From NCBI GenBank assembly GCA_963772225.1, contig CAVYWD010000011.1, positions 310,001 through 374,000 on the forward strand: DNA of 64,000 bases. The letters are read 5' to 3'. The position numbers and the translations under genes were made by a program. The notes beneath the pieces are model-generated. The model was not told where the DNA came from and ran no database searches. It worked only from the letters and a program-made list of their open reading frames with translations. Numbering within the stretch: the stretch's first letter is position 1; each line of letters begins with the position of its first letter. The stretch is from CAVYWD01 sp963772225 (GTDB lineage: Bacteria > Myxococcota > Myxococcia > Myxococcales > UBA5297). This document shows, piece by piece, positions 38,328-46,486 of this stretch.

Positions 38328-39337
38328 AGCCCTGCCTCCTCGACTTCGCGAGCGAGCTCGGCGGCGCTCACCGTGGCCGTGCCGGGCTTTTGGACCTGGA
38401 GCGAGCCGGCCACGTTGGCGAGCCGAGCGGCCTGGGAGTAGCTCGCCCCCGCGGCGAGCGACAGAGCCAGCGCCGCGCCCACGGTGTCGCCGGCGCCGGT
38501 GACGTCCACCGCATCCTTGGCGCCGTGTGCCGCGACGACCTCGACTTCGCCTCGCGCGGAGAGCGCCATGCCGTTGCGGCCGCGCGTGACCAGGAGCGCC
38601 TCGCACCCGAGCTTTCGGTGGGCCACCCGCAGGGCCTTGGCGAAGCGCGCGTCGGTGTCGGTGGGGAGCCCGGTGAGCGCCTGGAGCTCGGGCTCGTTGG
38701 GCTTGATGAGCGTCGCGCCGCCGAAACACTTCAAATTGTAGCGCGAGTCGACGCACACCTTCGCGCCCTTGCGCGCCGCCCCCACCACCTCGGCGATGAC
38801 CTTGGGCGACAGCACGCCGGCGCCGTAGTCGGAGACGAGCACGGCGTCGCTCTCCTGGATGAGCTCCCGGGCGAGACCCGCCAGCTCGCCCGTCAGCTCC
38901 TCGGGCAGCGGGCCGTGGTGACCGCGGTCGAGCCGGAGCATCTGCTGCCGGCGGGTGTGGACTCCGCCCGCGAGGATGCGGGTCTTGGTCTCGGTGGGAA
39001 CTCTCCCCGGTTTTGGAGAGGCGAGGCGGATTCCGAGCGCTCGAAGCCCCTTCCGAAGAGCGGCGCCCATGGGGTCGCGCCCGAGGACTCCCACCGCCGT
39101 CACCCGCGCTCCCATGGCCCTCAAGTTGGCGGCCGCGTTGGCGGCTCCGCCCGGCTTTACCTCCGCCGACTCGTAGCGCACAATGAGAACCGGTGCCTCG
39201 CGGCTGATTCGGTCTGTCTCGCCGTAGATGTAATGATCAGCAACAAGGTCGCCGACAACCAGCACTTTGCGCCCCGCGAACGCACGCACCAATTGCGCGA
39301 GGGGCGGCAACACTTCGATAGGGCGGGCGATGCGCAC
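38324..39337 (-). CDS. hldE1: D-glycero-beta-D-manno-heptose-7-phosphate kinase
   Basis: 337 residues. PfkB/ribokinase-family protein: VLVVGDLVADHYIYG, VKPGGAANAAANLRAMGA, TKTRILAGG with HTRRQQMLRLD, VLVSDYGAGVLS, LIKPNEPEL and the anion-hole motif DVTGAGDTVG. It phosphorylates D-glycero-D-manno-heptose 7-phosphate at C1, the first committed step to ADP-heptose. Also called rfaE1. First gene of a leftward block of five LPS genes; the haemerythrin gene is divergent from it, with about 135 bases for promoters. Confidence 0.95.
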   Translation of the reverse strand: MRIARPIEVLPPLAQLVRAFAGRKVLVVGDLVADHYIYGETDRISREAPVLIVRYESAEVKPGGAANAAANLRAMGARVTAVGVLGRDPMGAALRKGLRALGIRLASPKPGRVPTETKTRILAGGVHTRRQQMLRLDRGHHGPLPEELTGELAGLARELIQESDAVLVSDYGAGVLSPKVIAEVVGAARKGAKVCVDSRYNLKCFGGATLIKPNEPELQALTGLPTDTDARFAKALRVAHRKLGCEALLVTRGRNGMALSARGEVEVVAAHGAKDAVDVTGAGDTVGAALALSLAAGASYSQAARLANVAGSLQVQKPGTATVSAAELAREVEEAGL

Positions 39338-39473
39338 GGCGCGATTATCGAGAGTTGGACAGAGGTGTCAATCCGCTGCTGCGGGCGCTGCCTCCCCGCG
39401 CGTCGCCCGCGAACGAGGCGGGCGCGGCTCCGCGAGCTGCGGTCTCCAAGGCTAACGCGATGGAGGATCCGTC

Positions 39474-39881
39474 ATGCCCCTGATCCGCTGGACGAATGAC
39501 CTCAGCGTGGGCCTCGGAGAGATCGACGGCCAGCACCAGCAGCTCTTGGCGATGCTCAATGACCTGCACGACGCCATGCTCACCGGGACGGCCAAGTCGA
39601 AGCTCCCGGAGATCGTCGCCGCCCTCAACGAATACGCGACCACCCACTTCGCCGACGAGGAGCGGTTCATGATGCAGGCGGGCTACCCGCACCTGAAGGG
39701 ACACCAGGTCGAGCACGCCGCGTTCACCCGGAAGGTGAAGGAGTTCCAGGCGTGGCTCCCCAAGGGCACGCTCGCCCTCACCCTGGAGACCATGGAGTTC
39801 CTTCGCGACTGGCTCGTCAACCACATCCAGCGCAGCGACAAGCGCTACGCCCCTTTTCTCATCAAGGCGGGCGTGCGCTGA
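39474..39881 (+). CDS. Bacteriohaemerythrin
   Basis: 135 residues from ATG 39474. The non-haem di-iron ligands are complete: DGQHQQLL (first His), HFADEE (HxxxE), HLKGH (HxxxH) and HIQRSD (HxxxxD), in a four-helix bundle that begins LIRWTNDLSVGLGEID. Such proteins bind oxygen and serve in oxygen delivery, sensing or iron handling. It is a free-standing single domain without a signalling partner. It sits alone on the plus strand between two leftward LPS blocks, with its 3' end 3 bases from the acyltransferase stop. Confidence 0.95.
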   Translation: MPLIRWTNDLSVGLGEIDGQHQQLLAMLNDLHDAMLTGTAKSKLPEIVAALNEYATTHFADEERFMMQAGYPHLKGHQVEHAAFTRKVKEFQAWLPKGTLALTLETMEFLRDWLVNHIQRSDKRYAPFLIKAGVR

Positions 39882-39884
39882 GAC

Positions 39885-40781
39885 TCAGCCCGGCGAGCCC
39901 GCCGGCTTGCCTGCGCCGGCGTCCCCCGCCGTGGCCTCCTCCGGCGGGCGCGTCTTCCAGCGCCGGTGCATCCAGAACCACTGCTCCGGGTGGGCGCGCA
40001 CCAGCGCCTCCAGCCGGCCGTTGAGCATCGCGGTGAAGCGCGCCACGTCGTCGGCGGCGCCACCCCCCTGGTGCTCCATCTCGTACGGCCCCTCGATGTG
40101 CGTCCGGTAGGTGCCGTCCGGATTGCGCAGCGCCACGGCCAGGAACACCGGCGCGCCCGTGCGGTCGGCGACCACGGCCGGCGCCGGCGTGGTGGCCGCG
40201 CGCTTGCCGAAGAACGGGGTGAAGATGGCGCGCCGGGCGAGCATGTTCTGGTCGATGAGCAGCGCCAGCACCTCCCCGTTCCGGACCGCATCGAGCAGGT
40301 TCTGCATGCCCTTGTGGATCTCGCGCACGCCCGCGAGCGCGCGGGTGTCGACCCAACCGGCGTTGGCGCCCCCCTTGAGCGGCCGGGTGAGGATCGTCAG
40401 CGGCGCTTTGCGGCGCGCGGCGTAGACCCCGAAGAGCTCGAAGTTGCCCAGGTGCGCGGTGGCGACCACGAAGCCCCGGCGCGCCGCGAGGAGCGGCTCC
40501 ACCTTCTCCCAGCCATCGGGCCGGACCAGCGCGAAGAGCCGGTCGTCGCTCAGGGAGGGGCTGCGCAGGAAGTCGGCGGCGCAGAGGCCCAGGTGGCAGT
40601 AGTTGCGGAAGGCGAGCCGGAGCCGCTCGCGCGCCGAGAGCTCCGGGAACGCGATGGCCAGGTTGTCGAGCGCGATGCGCCGCCGGATGCCCAGGGCGAA
40701 GGCGAGCGCGCAAAGACCCACCAGCAGGGCCCGGGCGACGGCGCGCGGGAGGAACCGAAAGACGGCGATCAGCGCACCCAT
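39885..40781 (-). CDS. Lipid A acyltransferase (LpxL/HtrB family)
   Basis: 298 residues. An N-terminal span (VARALLVGLCALAFALGI) is followed by the LPLAT fold of lauroyl/myristoyl transferases: RRIALDNLAIAFPELSARER, FVVATAHLGNFELFG (HX4E-type catalytic pair in HLGNFE), LIDQNMLARRAIFTPFFGK and HPEQWFWMHRRWKTRP, the family's closing motif. It adds secondary acyl chains to Kdo-lipid A. Its start overlaps the lpxK stop by 13 bases. Whether it is LpxL- or LpxM-like cannot be told. Confidence 0.92.
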   Translation of the reverse strand: MGALIAVFRFLPRAVARALLVGLCALAFALGIRRRIALDNLAIAFPELSARERLRLAFRNYCHLGLCAADFLRSPSLSDDRLFALVRPDGWEKVEPLLAARRGFVVATAHLGNFELFGVYAARRKAPLTILTRPLKGGANAGWVDTRALAGVREIHKGMQNLLDAVRNGEVLALLIDQNMLARRAIFTPFFGKRAATTPAPAVVADRTGAPVFLAVALRNPDGTYRTHIEGPYEMEHQGGGAADDVARFTAMLNGRLEALVRAHPEQWFWMHRRWKTRPPEEATAGDAGAGKPAGSPG

Positions 40782-41851
40782 GCGGCCTCCAGGGCCTGTT
40801 CAATGGCACCCGCCCCCGCCCTCAACTCGAGCTCGACGCGCACCACCGCCAGCGGCGCGGGCGCGGCACCCGACGCGAGGCGCACCGCGTCCTTCTCGGT
40901 CATGGCCAGGGCCTCGGCCCCCGCGGCGGCAGCGGCCCGCGCCGCCGACGCGAGCTCTGCCGCGGCGAAGAAGTGGTGGTCGGGGAAGAGCGACTCGGCC
41001 ACGACCCGCGCGCCCGAGGCTTCGAGCGTGCGCCGAAACGACTGCGGCCGTGCGAGCCCCGCGACCAGCATCACCGGCCGCCCCGAGAGCCAGACCGCGC
41101 CGCGCGAAGCTCCCGCGCCGTCGAGCACGTCGGCCACCCGGTAAAGGGCGCGCGCCTGGGGCGCTTGGGTGAGCGAGGCCACGTCGGCCGACAGGGCCTC
41201 GACCTCGTCCGCCGAGGCCTGGTCCACCTTGGTGAGGACGACGAGGCCGGCGCGCGCGAGCGCCGCCTTCGGCTCGCGCAGCGGGCCCCGCGGAAGGAGG
41301 TGCCCGTTGCCGAAAGGGTTGGAGGCGTCGATCACCACCACGTCCAGGTCGCGCGCGAGGCGGGCGTGCTGCAGCCCGTCGTCCAAGACGAGCGCGGTCG
41401 CGCCGAAGCGCTCCACGGCCTCCTCGGCGAGCGCCGCGCGGTCGGGCCCGACCAGCACCGCCGCCCCCGGGCAGCCTCGGGCGAGGAGCTGCGGCTCGTC
41501 GCCGGAGGCCTCTACCGCCTCGAGGATCCGCTCGCCGTCGCTGACCCAGAGGACCGGGGCCGCGCCCTTTCGCCCGTAGCCTCGAGAGAGGACGGCGACG
41601 CGCTCGCCCCGCGCCTGCAGGAGCCTCGCGACGTGAATGGCCACCGGGGTTTTCCCCGCGCCTCCGACAGTCAGGTTGCCCACCGAGACCACCTTCGCGC
41701 GGGCCCGTCGGCGGCGGGCGAGCGCGCGGCGGCGGTCGAGGCCCGCGACCGCGCGGTAGACCCAGGAGAGCGCCAGGAGCGGAAGAAGCAGGGCCGCCGA
41801 GGCGAGCCCCTCGTCGCGGCGATACCAGAGCCGTTCGACGAGCCGGCGCAT
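40769..41851 (-). CDS. lpxK: Tetraacyldisaccharide 4'-kinase
   Basis: 360 residues from ATG 41851. It phosphorylates the lipid A disaccharide at position 4'. A membrane-associated front (LLLPLLALSWVYRAVA) precedes the P-loop VVSVGNLTVGGAGKTPVAIH; VLSRGYGRKG, GDEPQLLARGCPG and LDDGLQHARLARDLDVVVID follow, with FPDHHFF and TEKDAVRL near the end, all typical of LpxK. Length is as usual. It lies one base after the waaF gene and overlaps the acyltransferase gene, completing a waaA-waaF-lpxK-lpxL-like operon. Confidence 0.95.
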   Translation of the reverse strand: MRRLVERLWYRRDEGLASAALLLPLLALSWVYRAVAGLDRRRALARRRRARAKVVSVGNLTVGGAGKTPVAIHVARLLQARGERVAVLSRGYGRKGAAPVLWVSDGERILEAVEASGDEPQLLARGCPGAAVLVGPDRAALAEEAVERFGATALVLDDGLQHARLARDLDVVVIDASNPFGNGHLLPRGPLREPKAALARAGLVVLTKVDQASADEVEALSADVASLTQAPQARALYRVADVLDGAGASRGAVWLSGRPVMLVAGLARPQSFRRTLEASGARVVAESLFPDHHFFAAAELASAARAAAAAGAEALAMTEKDAVRLASGAAPAPLAVVRVELELRAGAGAIEQALEAAWVR

Positions 41852-41852
41852 G

Positions 41853-42908
41853 CTAGCGCCCTCGGGCCGTGCTGGGCGGAGTCGAGCCGACCGCGCGCTG
41901 CGCGGCCTCGAGCACCGGGCCGACCTCGAGCTGCGCCATGCAGGCGTGGTGGCCCTTGGGGCACCGCGCGCCGCCGTGGTTCGAGCACGGCGCGCAGGGC
42001 AGATCGAGGCGCACCACCTGGGCGCGCTCGGAGAGCGGCCGCCAGCGCTCGGGACTGGTCGGCCCGAAGAGCGCCACCACCGGCGTCCCCAAGGCCGCAG
42101 CCATGTGCGCCGGGCCCGAGTCCCCGGCCACCACCAGCTCGCACCGCTCGATGGCCGCGGCGAGCCCGCCGACCGACAGCGCCGCCGTGTCCGCGACCGC
42201 CTCGCCGGCGCCCGGGCCCGAGGTGACGTCGAGCGCCGCGCGCACCGCGGCCAGCGCGGCGGCGTCGCCCGGGCCGCCGAGGAGCAGCGGGGTGAAGCCG
42301 CGCGCGCGCAGCTGGGCCGCGAGCTGGGCGAACCGCTCCGCCGGCCATCGCTTGGTCTCCCAGCGCGACCCCGGCGCAAGGCCGAGAAGCCGGCCCTCGG
42401 GCAGCGCGCCGGCGGCCTCGGCCCGCATTTCGGCGGTCACGCGCAGGTCCAAAGCGCGTCCGTCGGGCGCGATGCCCAGCGGCGCCAGCGCCTCGAGGAA
42501 CAGGTCCACCGCGTGGGCGCGGGTCAGCGGAGGATCGCGCCCGACCAGCGTCAGAAACGCCTGCGCCGCGGTGCGCGTTCGGAGCGCGAGGCAGCGCTTG
42601 CCCACGGCGTGAAAGAGGCGGGTCTTGGGCTTGCCCTGCAGGTCCACCACCAGGTCGTAGCCGCGGCGCGCGAGGTCGGAGCGCAGCTGGAAGAAACCGG
42701 AGGGCCCGGCGTGCGCGCCCGACTTCTCGTAGACGAGCGGCACCGCGTAGGGGTTCCCCGCGATGAGCGGCCCGTAGGGCTTTTCCACCAGCCAGTCGAT
42801 GGACGCGGAGGGGAAGTGCCGCTTGAGCGCGCGGACCGCCGGCGTGGCGAGGAGCACGTCGCCCAGCGCCGAGAGGCGAACCACCAGGATCTTCTCCGGC
42901 GCTTTCAC
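41853..42908 (-). CDS. waaF: LPS heptosyltransferase II-like (GT9)
   Basis: 351 residues. KILVVRLSALGDVLLATPAV is the classical heptosyltransferase start; LGLAPGSRWETKRWPAERFA and VAGDSGPAHMAAALGTPVVA form the ADP-heptose site. The C-terminal CAPCSNHGGARCPKGHHACM is a cysteine cluster seen in WaaF-type proteins. It adds heptose to the Kdo-heptose core. It overlaps waaA by 4 bases upstream and is followed after one base by lpxK. Distinction between WaaF and WaaC is by the Cys motif and is moderately sure. Confidence 0.85.
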   Translation of the reverse strand: MKAPEKILVVRLSALGDVLLATPAVRALKRHFPSASIDWLVEKPYGPLIAGNPYAVPLVYEKSGAHAGPSGFFQLRSDLARRGYDLVVDLQGKPKTRLFHAVGKRCLALRTRTAAQAFLTLVGRDPPLTRAHAVDLFLEALAPLGIAPDGRALDLRVTAEMRAEAAGALPEGRLLGLAPGSRWETKRWPAERFAQLAAQLRARGFTPLLLGGPGDAAALAAVRAALDVTSGPGAGEAVADTAALSVGGLAAAIERCELVVAGDSGPAHMAAALGTPVVALFGPTSPERWRPLSERAQVVRLDLPCAPCSNHGGARCPKGHHACMAQLEVGPVLEAAQRAVGSTPPSTARGR

Positions 42909-44230
42909 GACGCCCTTCCCGGCCGAGCGCCGGCGCCCTCGGCCCTGCGCTCCAGGACGCGGGCCATGAGCTCCACGTTGCGCGCGCTCGCGCCGCGGAT
43001 GTGGGTCACCGCGGCCTGCGCCAGCTCGCCCAGCTCCTGGAGCTTGTCGGGGCGCGCGAGCAGGTCGACCGCGACGCGCGCGAGCTGCTCGGCGTCCTTC
43101 ACCTGGATGCCGCCCCGGCCGACCAGCACCTGGACGCTGTCGTGGAAGTTCTCCATGTGCGGCCCGAACAGGACCGGGCGGCCCTGAGCCGCCGGCTCCA
43201 AGATGTTCTGGCCGCCGCGCTTGGTGAAGCTCCCGCCGACGAAGACCAACGTCGCCAGGCGATACGCCCGGGTGAGCTCGCCGATGGTGTCCAGCACCGC
43301 CACCCGCGGCGCGCGCGACGGGTCCGCGGACGGGCTCGCCTTATCGGTCCGAAGCCTGACCTGGAACCCCGCGCCCTCGGCGATGGATTTGACCTTGGCC
43401 GCGCGCTCGACGTAGCGCGGCGCGAGCACCAACCGCAGGTCGGAGTGTTCGGCCAGGAGGCGCTTGAAGACGTCGACGAGGATGCCCTCCTCGCCGTCGT
43501 GGGTCGAGCCGCACAGGAAGATGGGCGCCCCCGGAGGGAACCCGAACCCGCGCACCAGCGCGTCGCTGTCCGGGTCGCCGGCTTTCTGCGCCGCGGCCAG
43601 GGCGTCGAACTTCGTGTTGCCGGTGACCCAGACGCGCTCCAGCGGCGCGCCGAGGCGGAGCGCCCGCTCGGCCTCCTCGTCCTCGCGCATGAGGAAGAGG
43701 TCGATGTCCTTGAGCGGGTTGAAGAAGAGCGAGAAGAGCAGCCGGTAGGAGCGCAGCTTGGTCGGGGAGAAGCGCCCGTTGGTCAGCGCGATGCGCGCGC
43801 CGCGGCCGTGGGCGGCGCGGATGAGGTTCGGCCAGATTTCGGTGTACTCGAGGACCAGGAGGTCCGGGTCGATGGCCTCGACCGCGCGGCGCGTGGCCCC
43901 GGGCAGATCCCAGGGCGCGAACGTGATGGCGTCGACGTCTTTGATGCGCTCCTTGCCCATCTGATAGCCGGAGTTGGTCAGCGTGGACATGACGATGCCG
44001 CACCCGGGGAAGCGCGCCCGGAGCTCGCGGACCATGGGCGAGAGCGAGAGCAGGTCGCCCGCCGAGGCGCCGTGCAGCCAGAAGCGGGGCCGGCCCAGCG
44101 AGGCGAACGCGCCCTTCGGGTAGAAGCCGAAGCGCCGCGCGGTGCCCGAGCGCGTCTTGGAGTAGACCGCCAGGAAGGGGAACAGCAGCGCGACGAGGGC
44201 GACGATGGCGACGCTGTAGAGGAAGGCCAT
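42905..44230 (-). CDS. waaA: 3-deoxy-D-manno-octulosonic acid transferase
   Basis: 441 residues from ATG 44230. One N-terminal anchor (LYSVAIVALVALLFPFLAVY), then the Kdo-transferase motifs RFWLHGASAGDLLSLSPMV, LVLEYTEIWPNLIRAA (ExE and WPN signature), FLCGSTHDGEEGILVDVF and FVGGSFTKRGGQNILEPAAQ. It transfers Kdo from CMP-Kdo to lipid A precursor at the inner membrane. Usual homologues have HGAS(V/L)GE; here it is HGASAGD, a mild variation. First gene of the second LPS block. Confidence 0.93.
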   Translation of the reverse strand: MAFLYSVAIVALVALLFPFLAVYSKTRSGTARRFGFYPKGAFASLGRPRFWLHGASAGDLLSLSPMVRELRARFPGCGIVMSTLTNSGYQMGKERIKDVDAITFAPWDLPGATRRAVEAIDPDLLVLEYTEIWPNLIRAAHGRGARIALTNGRFSPTKLRSYRLLFSLFFNPLKDIDLFLMREDEEAERALRLGAPLERVWVTGNTKFDALAAAQKAGDPDSDALVRGFGFPPGAPIFLCGSTHDGEEGILVDVFKRLLAEHSDLRLVLAPRYVERAAKVKSIAEGAGFQVRLRTDKASPSADPSRAPRVAVLDTIGELTRAYRLATLVFVGGSFTKRGGQNILEPAAQGRPVLFGPHMENFHDSVQVLVGRGGIQVKDAEQLARVAVDLLARPDKLQELGELAQAAVTHIRGASARNVELMARVLERRAEGAGARPGRAS

Positions 44231-44610
44231 GCCGGGGTCGGGCTCTCGGGGGGAAAGGCCTCCTCTTTTAGACCAGACCGGCGGTGAAGGGCCAGCGCGC
44301 CGATGAGACCACCCGCCGCCGGGGCGAATCCGGCCTCTCAAGCGCTGGCCGGTCGGTCTCGTCCTCTCGCTTGAGTCAGATTTCTCAGGCAGCGAAAAGG
44401 AGCCTCGCGTGAGCGAGCTGACGTGGGCGTAGACGAAGACGTGGACGGCGACGGCGACCTGAACGTGGCCGTGGGCGGCGGCCGCCCGGCCACGTCGCCG
44501 TCGCCGTCGCCGTCGCACGTCAATGACAACGTCCAGGTCCACGCTCAGGTCGAACGACCTGCTCGTCGGCTCGAGGCCGAGCGCGAAGCGCGCGAGCCTT
44601 CGCTAGGAGC
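44231..44610. other. Intergenic region holding a simple-sequence palindrome
   Basis: 380 bases between the waaA start and the M23 peptidase stop, both genes leftward. The middle is the GC-rich repeat tract at 44431-44560; the rest holds no supported gene. The promoter for the waaA operon should be close to 44250-44350. Confidence 0.5.
44431..44560. repeat. Period-6 GTC/GAC tract with long imperfect inverted repeat
   Basis: From 44431 the plus strand runs through GACGTGGACGGCGACGGCGA and related hexamers, then a palindromic centre (GTGGCC at 44465-44470 facing GGCCAC at 44488-44493) and the complementary GCCGTCGCCGTCGCCGTCGC to about 44517. A third stretch (AACGTCCAGGTCCACGCTCA) extends it to 44560. 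It could fold into a long hairpin. Such hexamer runs are frequent in myxobacterial intergenic DNA as far as I recall. Confidence 0.6.
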
Positions 44611-45291
44611 TCAGCGCGACCCGCCGGCAAAGCTCGCCGCCACCGCCTTCGGCGGACCCTTGCCCTCCGCCGCCGCCTGCAGGGGCTCGCGAGGCTGCGA
44701 GCCGGGGCAGTTGCCCGAGACCACCTCTTGATCGACTGCCGGGTCGCCGATGGCCCGGAAGCGCGCCGGCACCGATTGGCCCGCCCAGACGCCCTCCTTC
44801 GCGCGCTGCAGCTGGAAGTGGAGGTGCGCGCCGCAGGAGAACCCCGTCTGCCCGACCTCGCCGAGCGGCGTCCCGGCCCGAACCTGCTGGCCGAGATGCA
44901 CGAAGACCTTGGAGAAGTGGAGGTACTGCGTCTCGAGCCCGCCCTCGTGCTCGAGGACCACGTAGTTGGCGTCCGGGCCGAACGAGCGATCGCACCCGCC
45001 GCGCACCGAGTCCGAGCGCACCAGGCGCACCACGCCGTCGCGCGCCGCCAGCACCGGCGTGCCCACCGGGACGCGGAAGTCCCACGCCCAGGCATCGGTG
45101 CCGACGTGGCTGAAGGTGTTGTGGGCCTGCGAGATGACGATCCGCGAGCCGCAGCCGAACGGGACCTCGAGCTCCATGGGCTCGGCGCGCTCGACGGCCG
45201 CGCCCTCCGGCGGGACCACGACCGGCGCGCGAACTTGCGCCGGGAGGGCCAACGTCAACCACAGGCCGATGAGGCCCGAAGCCTGCACCAT
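44611..45291 (-). CDS. M23-family (LytM) exported peptidase
   Basis: 226 residues from ATG 45291. A signal peptide (SGLIGLWLTLALPAQVRA) leads to a LytM domain: NTFSHVGTDAWAWDFRVP (first zinc His and Asp), GGLETQYLHFSKVFVHLGQQ, and the closing GAHLHFQLQRA (HLH). The zinc ligands look complete, so it is probably an active peptidoglycan endopeptidase, or an amidase activator. Four Cys residues (CGCG-type positions 46-48 and later) may form disulfides. Its neighbours do not indicate a specific role. Confidence 0.88.
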   Translation of the reverse strand: MVQASGLIGLWLTLALPAQVRAPVVVPPEGAAVERAEPMELEVPFGCGSRIVISQAHNTFSHVGTDAWAWDFRVPVGTPVLAARDGVVRLVRSDSVRGGCDRSFGPDANYVVLEHEGGLETQYLHFSKVFVHLGQQVRAGTPLGEVGQTGFSCGAHLHFQLQRAKEGVWAGQSVPARFRAIGDPAVDQEVVSGNCPGSQPREPLQAAAEGKGPPKAVAASFAGGSR

Positions 45292-45388
45292 ACGCTCACC
45301 TCGAAGGACGACCGGTTTGCGTGCCGTTGAACGTTTCTGGCACCAACCGATTCCTTCGAGACCGTCGGCGCGGGCGGGGCCTTGGAGG

Positions 45389-46195
45389 TCAACCGGCGAT
45401 GTGCTCGCCGCCATCCACGCCGAGCGTGTTGCCGGTGAGCCAAGCGGTCTCCGGCTGAGCGAGCGCGACCAGGCAGCGGGCGACGTCCTCGGGCGTGGTC
45501 AGGCGCCGGTGCGGGTTGCGCTGCTTGGCCAGGGCGACCATCCGCTCGTGCCCGGGGATCTTGCGGAGCGCCGGGGTGTCGGTGACGCCGGCGCGGACGG
45601 AGTTGGCCGTGATGCCGAGCGGCGCGAGCTCGACCGCGAGCTGGCGGCAATATGCCTCGAGCGCCGCCTTGGCCGCGGAGACCGCGCCGTAGCTCGCCCA
45701 GGCGACGCTCGACCCTTCGGACGTCATGGCGAACAGGCGCCCTCCGGCGCCCATGAGCCGGCGGCGGACCAGGTCTTGCGACCAATAGACCAGGGCGTTG
45801 GCCATCACGTGGAGCGTCATCTCGAGCTGGGCCTGGGTGATGCCGTCGCCGCCCTCCGGCGTGCAAAGCGGCTTGAGCGCACCGAAGGCGAGCGAGTGGA
45901 GGAGCACCTTGACCGCGCCGGGCCGCTCGCGCTCGCGGAGCTTGCGCTCGATGAGATCGAGCACCTCGCCGCGCTTCTCCGCGTCCGCGGCGTTGACGTT
46001 GAAGAAGGCGACCTCGCGGCCCAGGGCGCGCACGGCGTCGAGCGCGCGCTCCGCGTCCGGCAGCGTGGCCTTGCGATCCAGATGGACGCCGAAGACGTCG
46101 TATCCGGCGCGCGCAAACTCCACGGCCGCCGCCGCCCCGAAGCCGCTGGAGGCGCCCAGAATCAGCGCATACCCCTTGAATTTCGCCTCCGCCAT
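45389..46195 (-). CDS. FabL-like enoyl-ACP reductase (SDR family)
   Basis: 268 residues from ATG 46195. Rossmann start GYALILGASSGFGAAAAVEF, then LHSLAFGALKPL, and the catalytic pair in ASYGAVSAAKAALEAY where Tyr and Lys are six residues apart (Y-X6-K), the spacing of enoyl-ACP reductases rather than the Y-X3-K of ordinary SDRs. VRAGVTDTPALRKIPGHERM and TGNTLGVDGG match FabL-type proteins. It would perform the last reduction of fatty acid elongation with NAD(P)H. Assignment to FabL rather than another SDR enoyl reductase is by resemblance. Confidence 0.8.
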   Translation of the reverse strand: MAEAKFKGYALILGASSGFGAAAAVEFARAGYDVFGVHLDRKATLPDAERALDAVRALGREVAFFNVNAADAEKRGEVLDLIERKLRERERPGAVKVLLHSLAFGALKPLCTPEGGDGITQAQLEMTLHVMANALVYWSQDLVRRRLMGAGGRLFAMTSEGSSVAWASYGAVSAAKAALEAYCRQLAVELAPLGITANSVRAGVTDTPALRKIPGHERMVALAKQRNPHRRLTTPEDVARCLVALAQPETAWLTGNTLGVDGGEHIAG

Positions 46196-46486
46196 GACTC
46201 GCAGGACCTCGCGCGATGAGAAGCCGCTGCGCGCGGGCGGCGGCCCCAACCGAAGAGCTGAACGAAGGGCACGAATCCTAGGCGGCGGCATCCAGAGCGA
46301 CAAGGCGAGAAGGCCGCCGGCTCCGGCGAATTGACCTCAAACCCTCAATCGACGCGCACCCGGCTTCACAGCCCGTCCGGGCTCAGCTCGGCGAGATCGA
46401 TCGGCGCGTCGCCGCGGCGCGAAGGGCGCTGATAGAATGAAGACTCTTGGCCCCCAGCGCGGCCTCCCTTGCAGCAGGAGTCGAAT

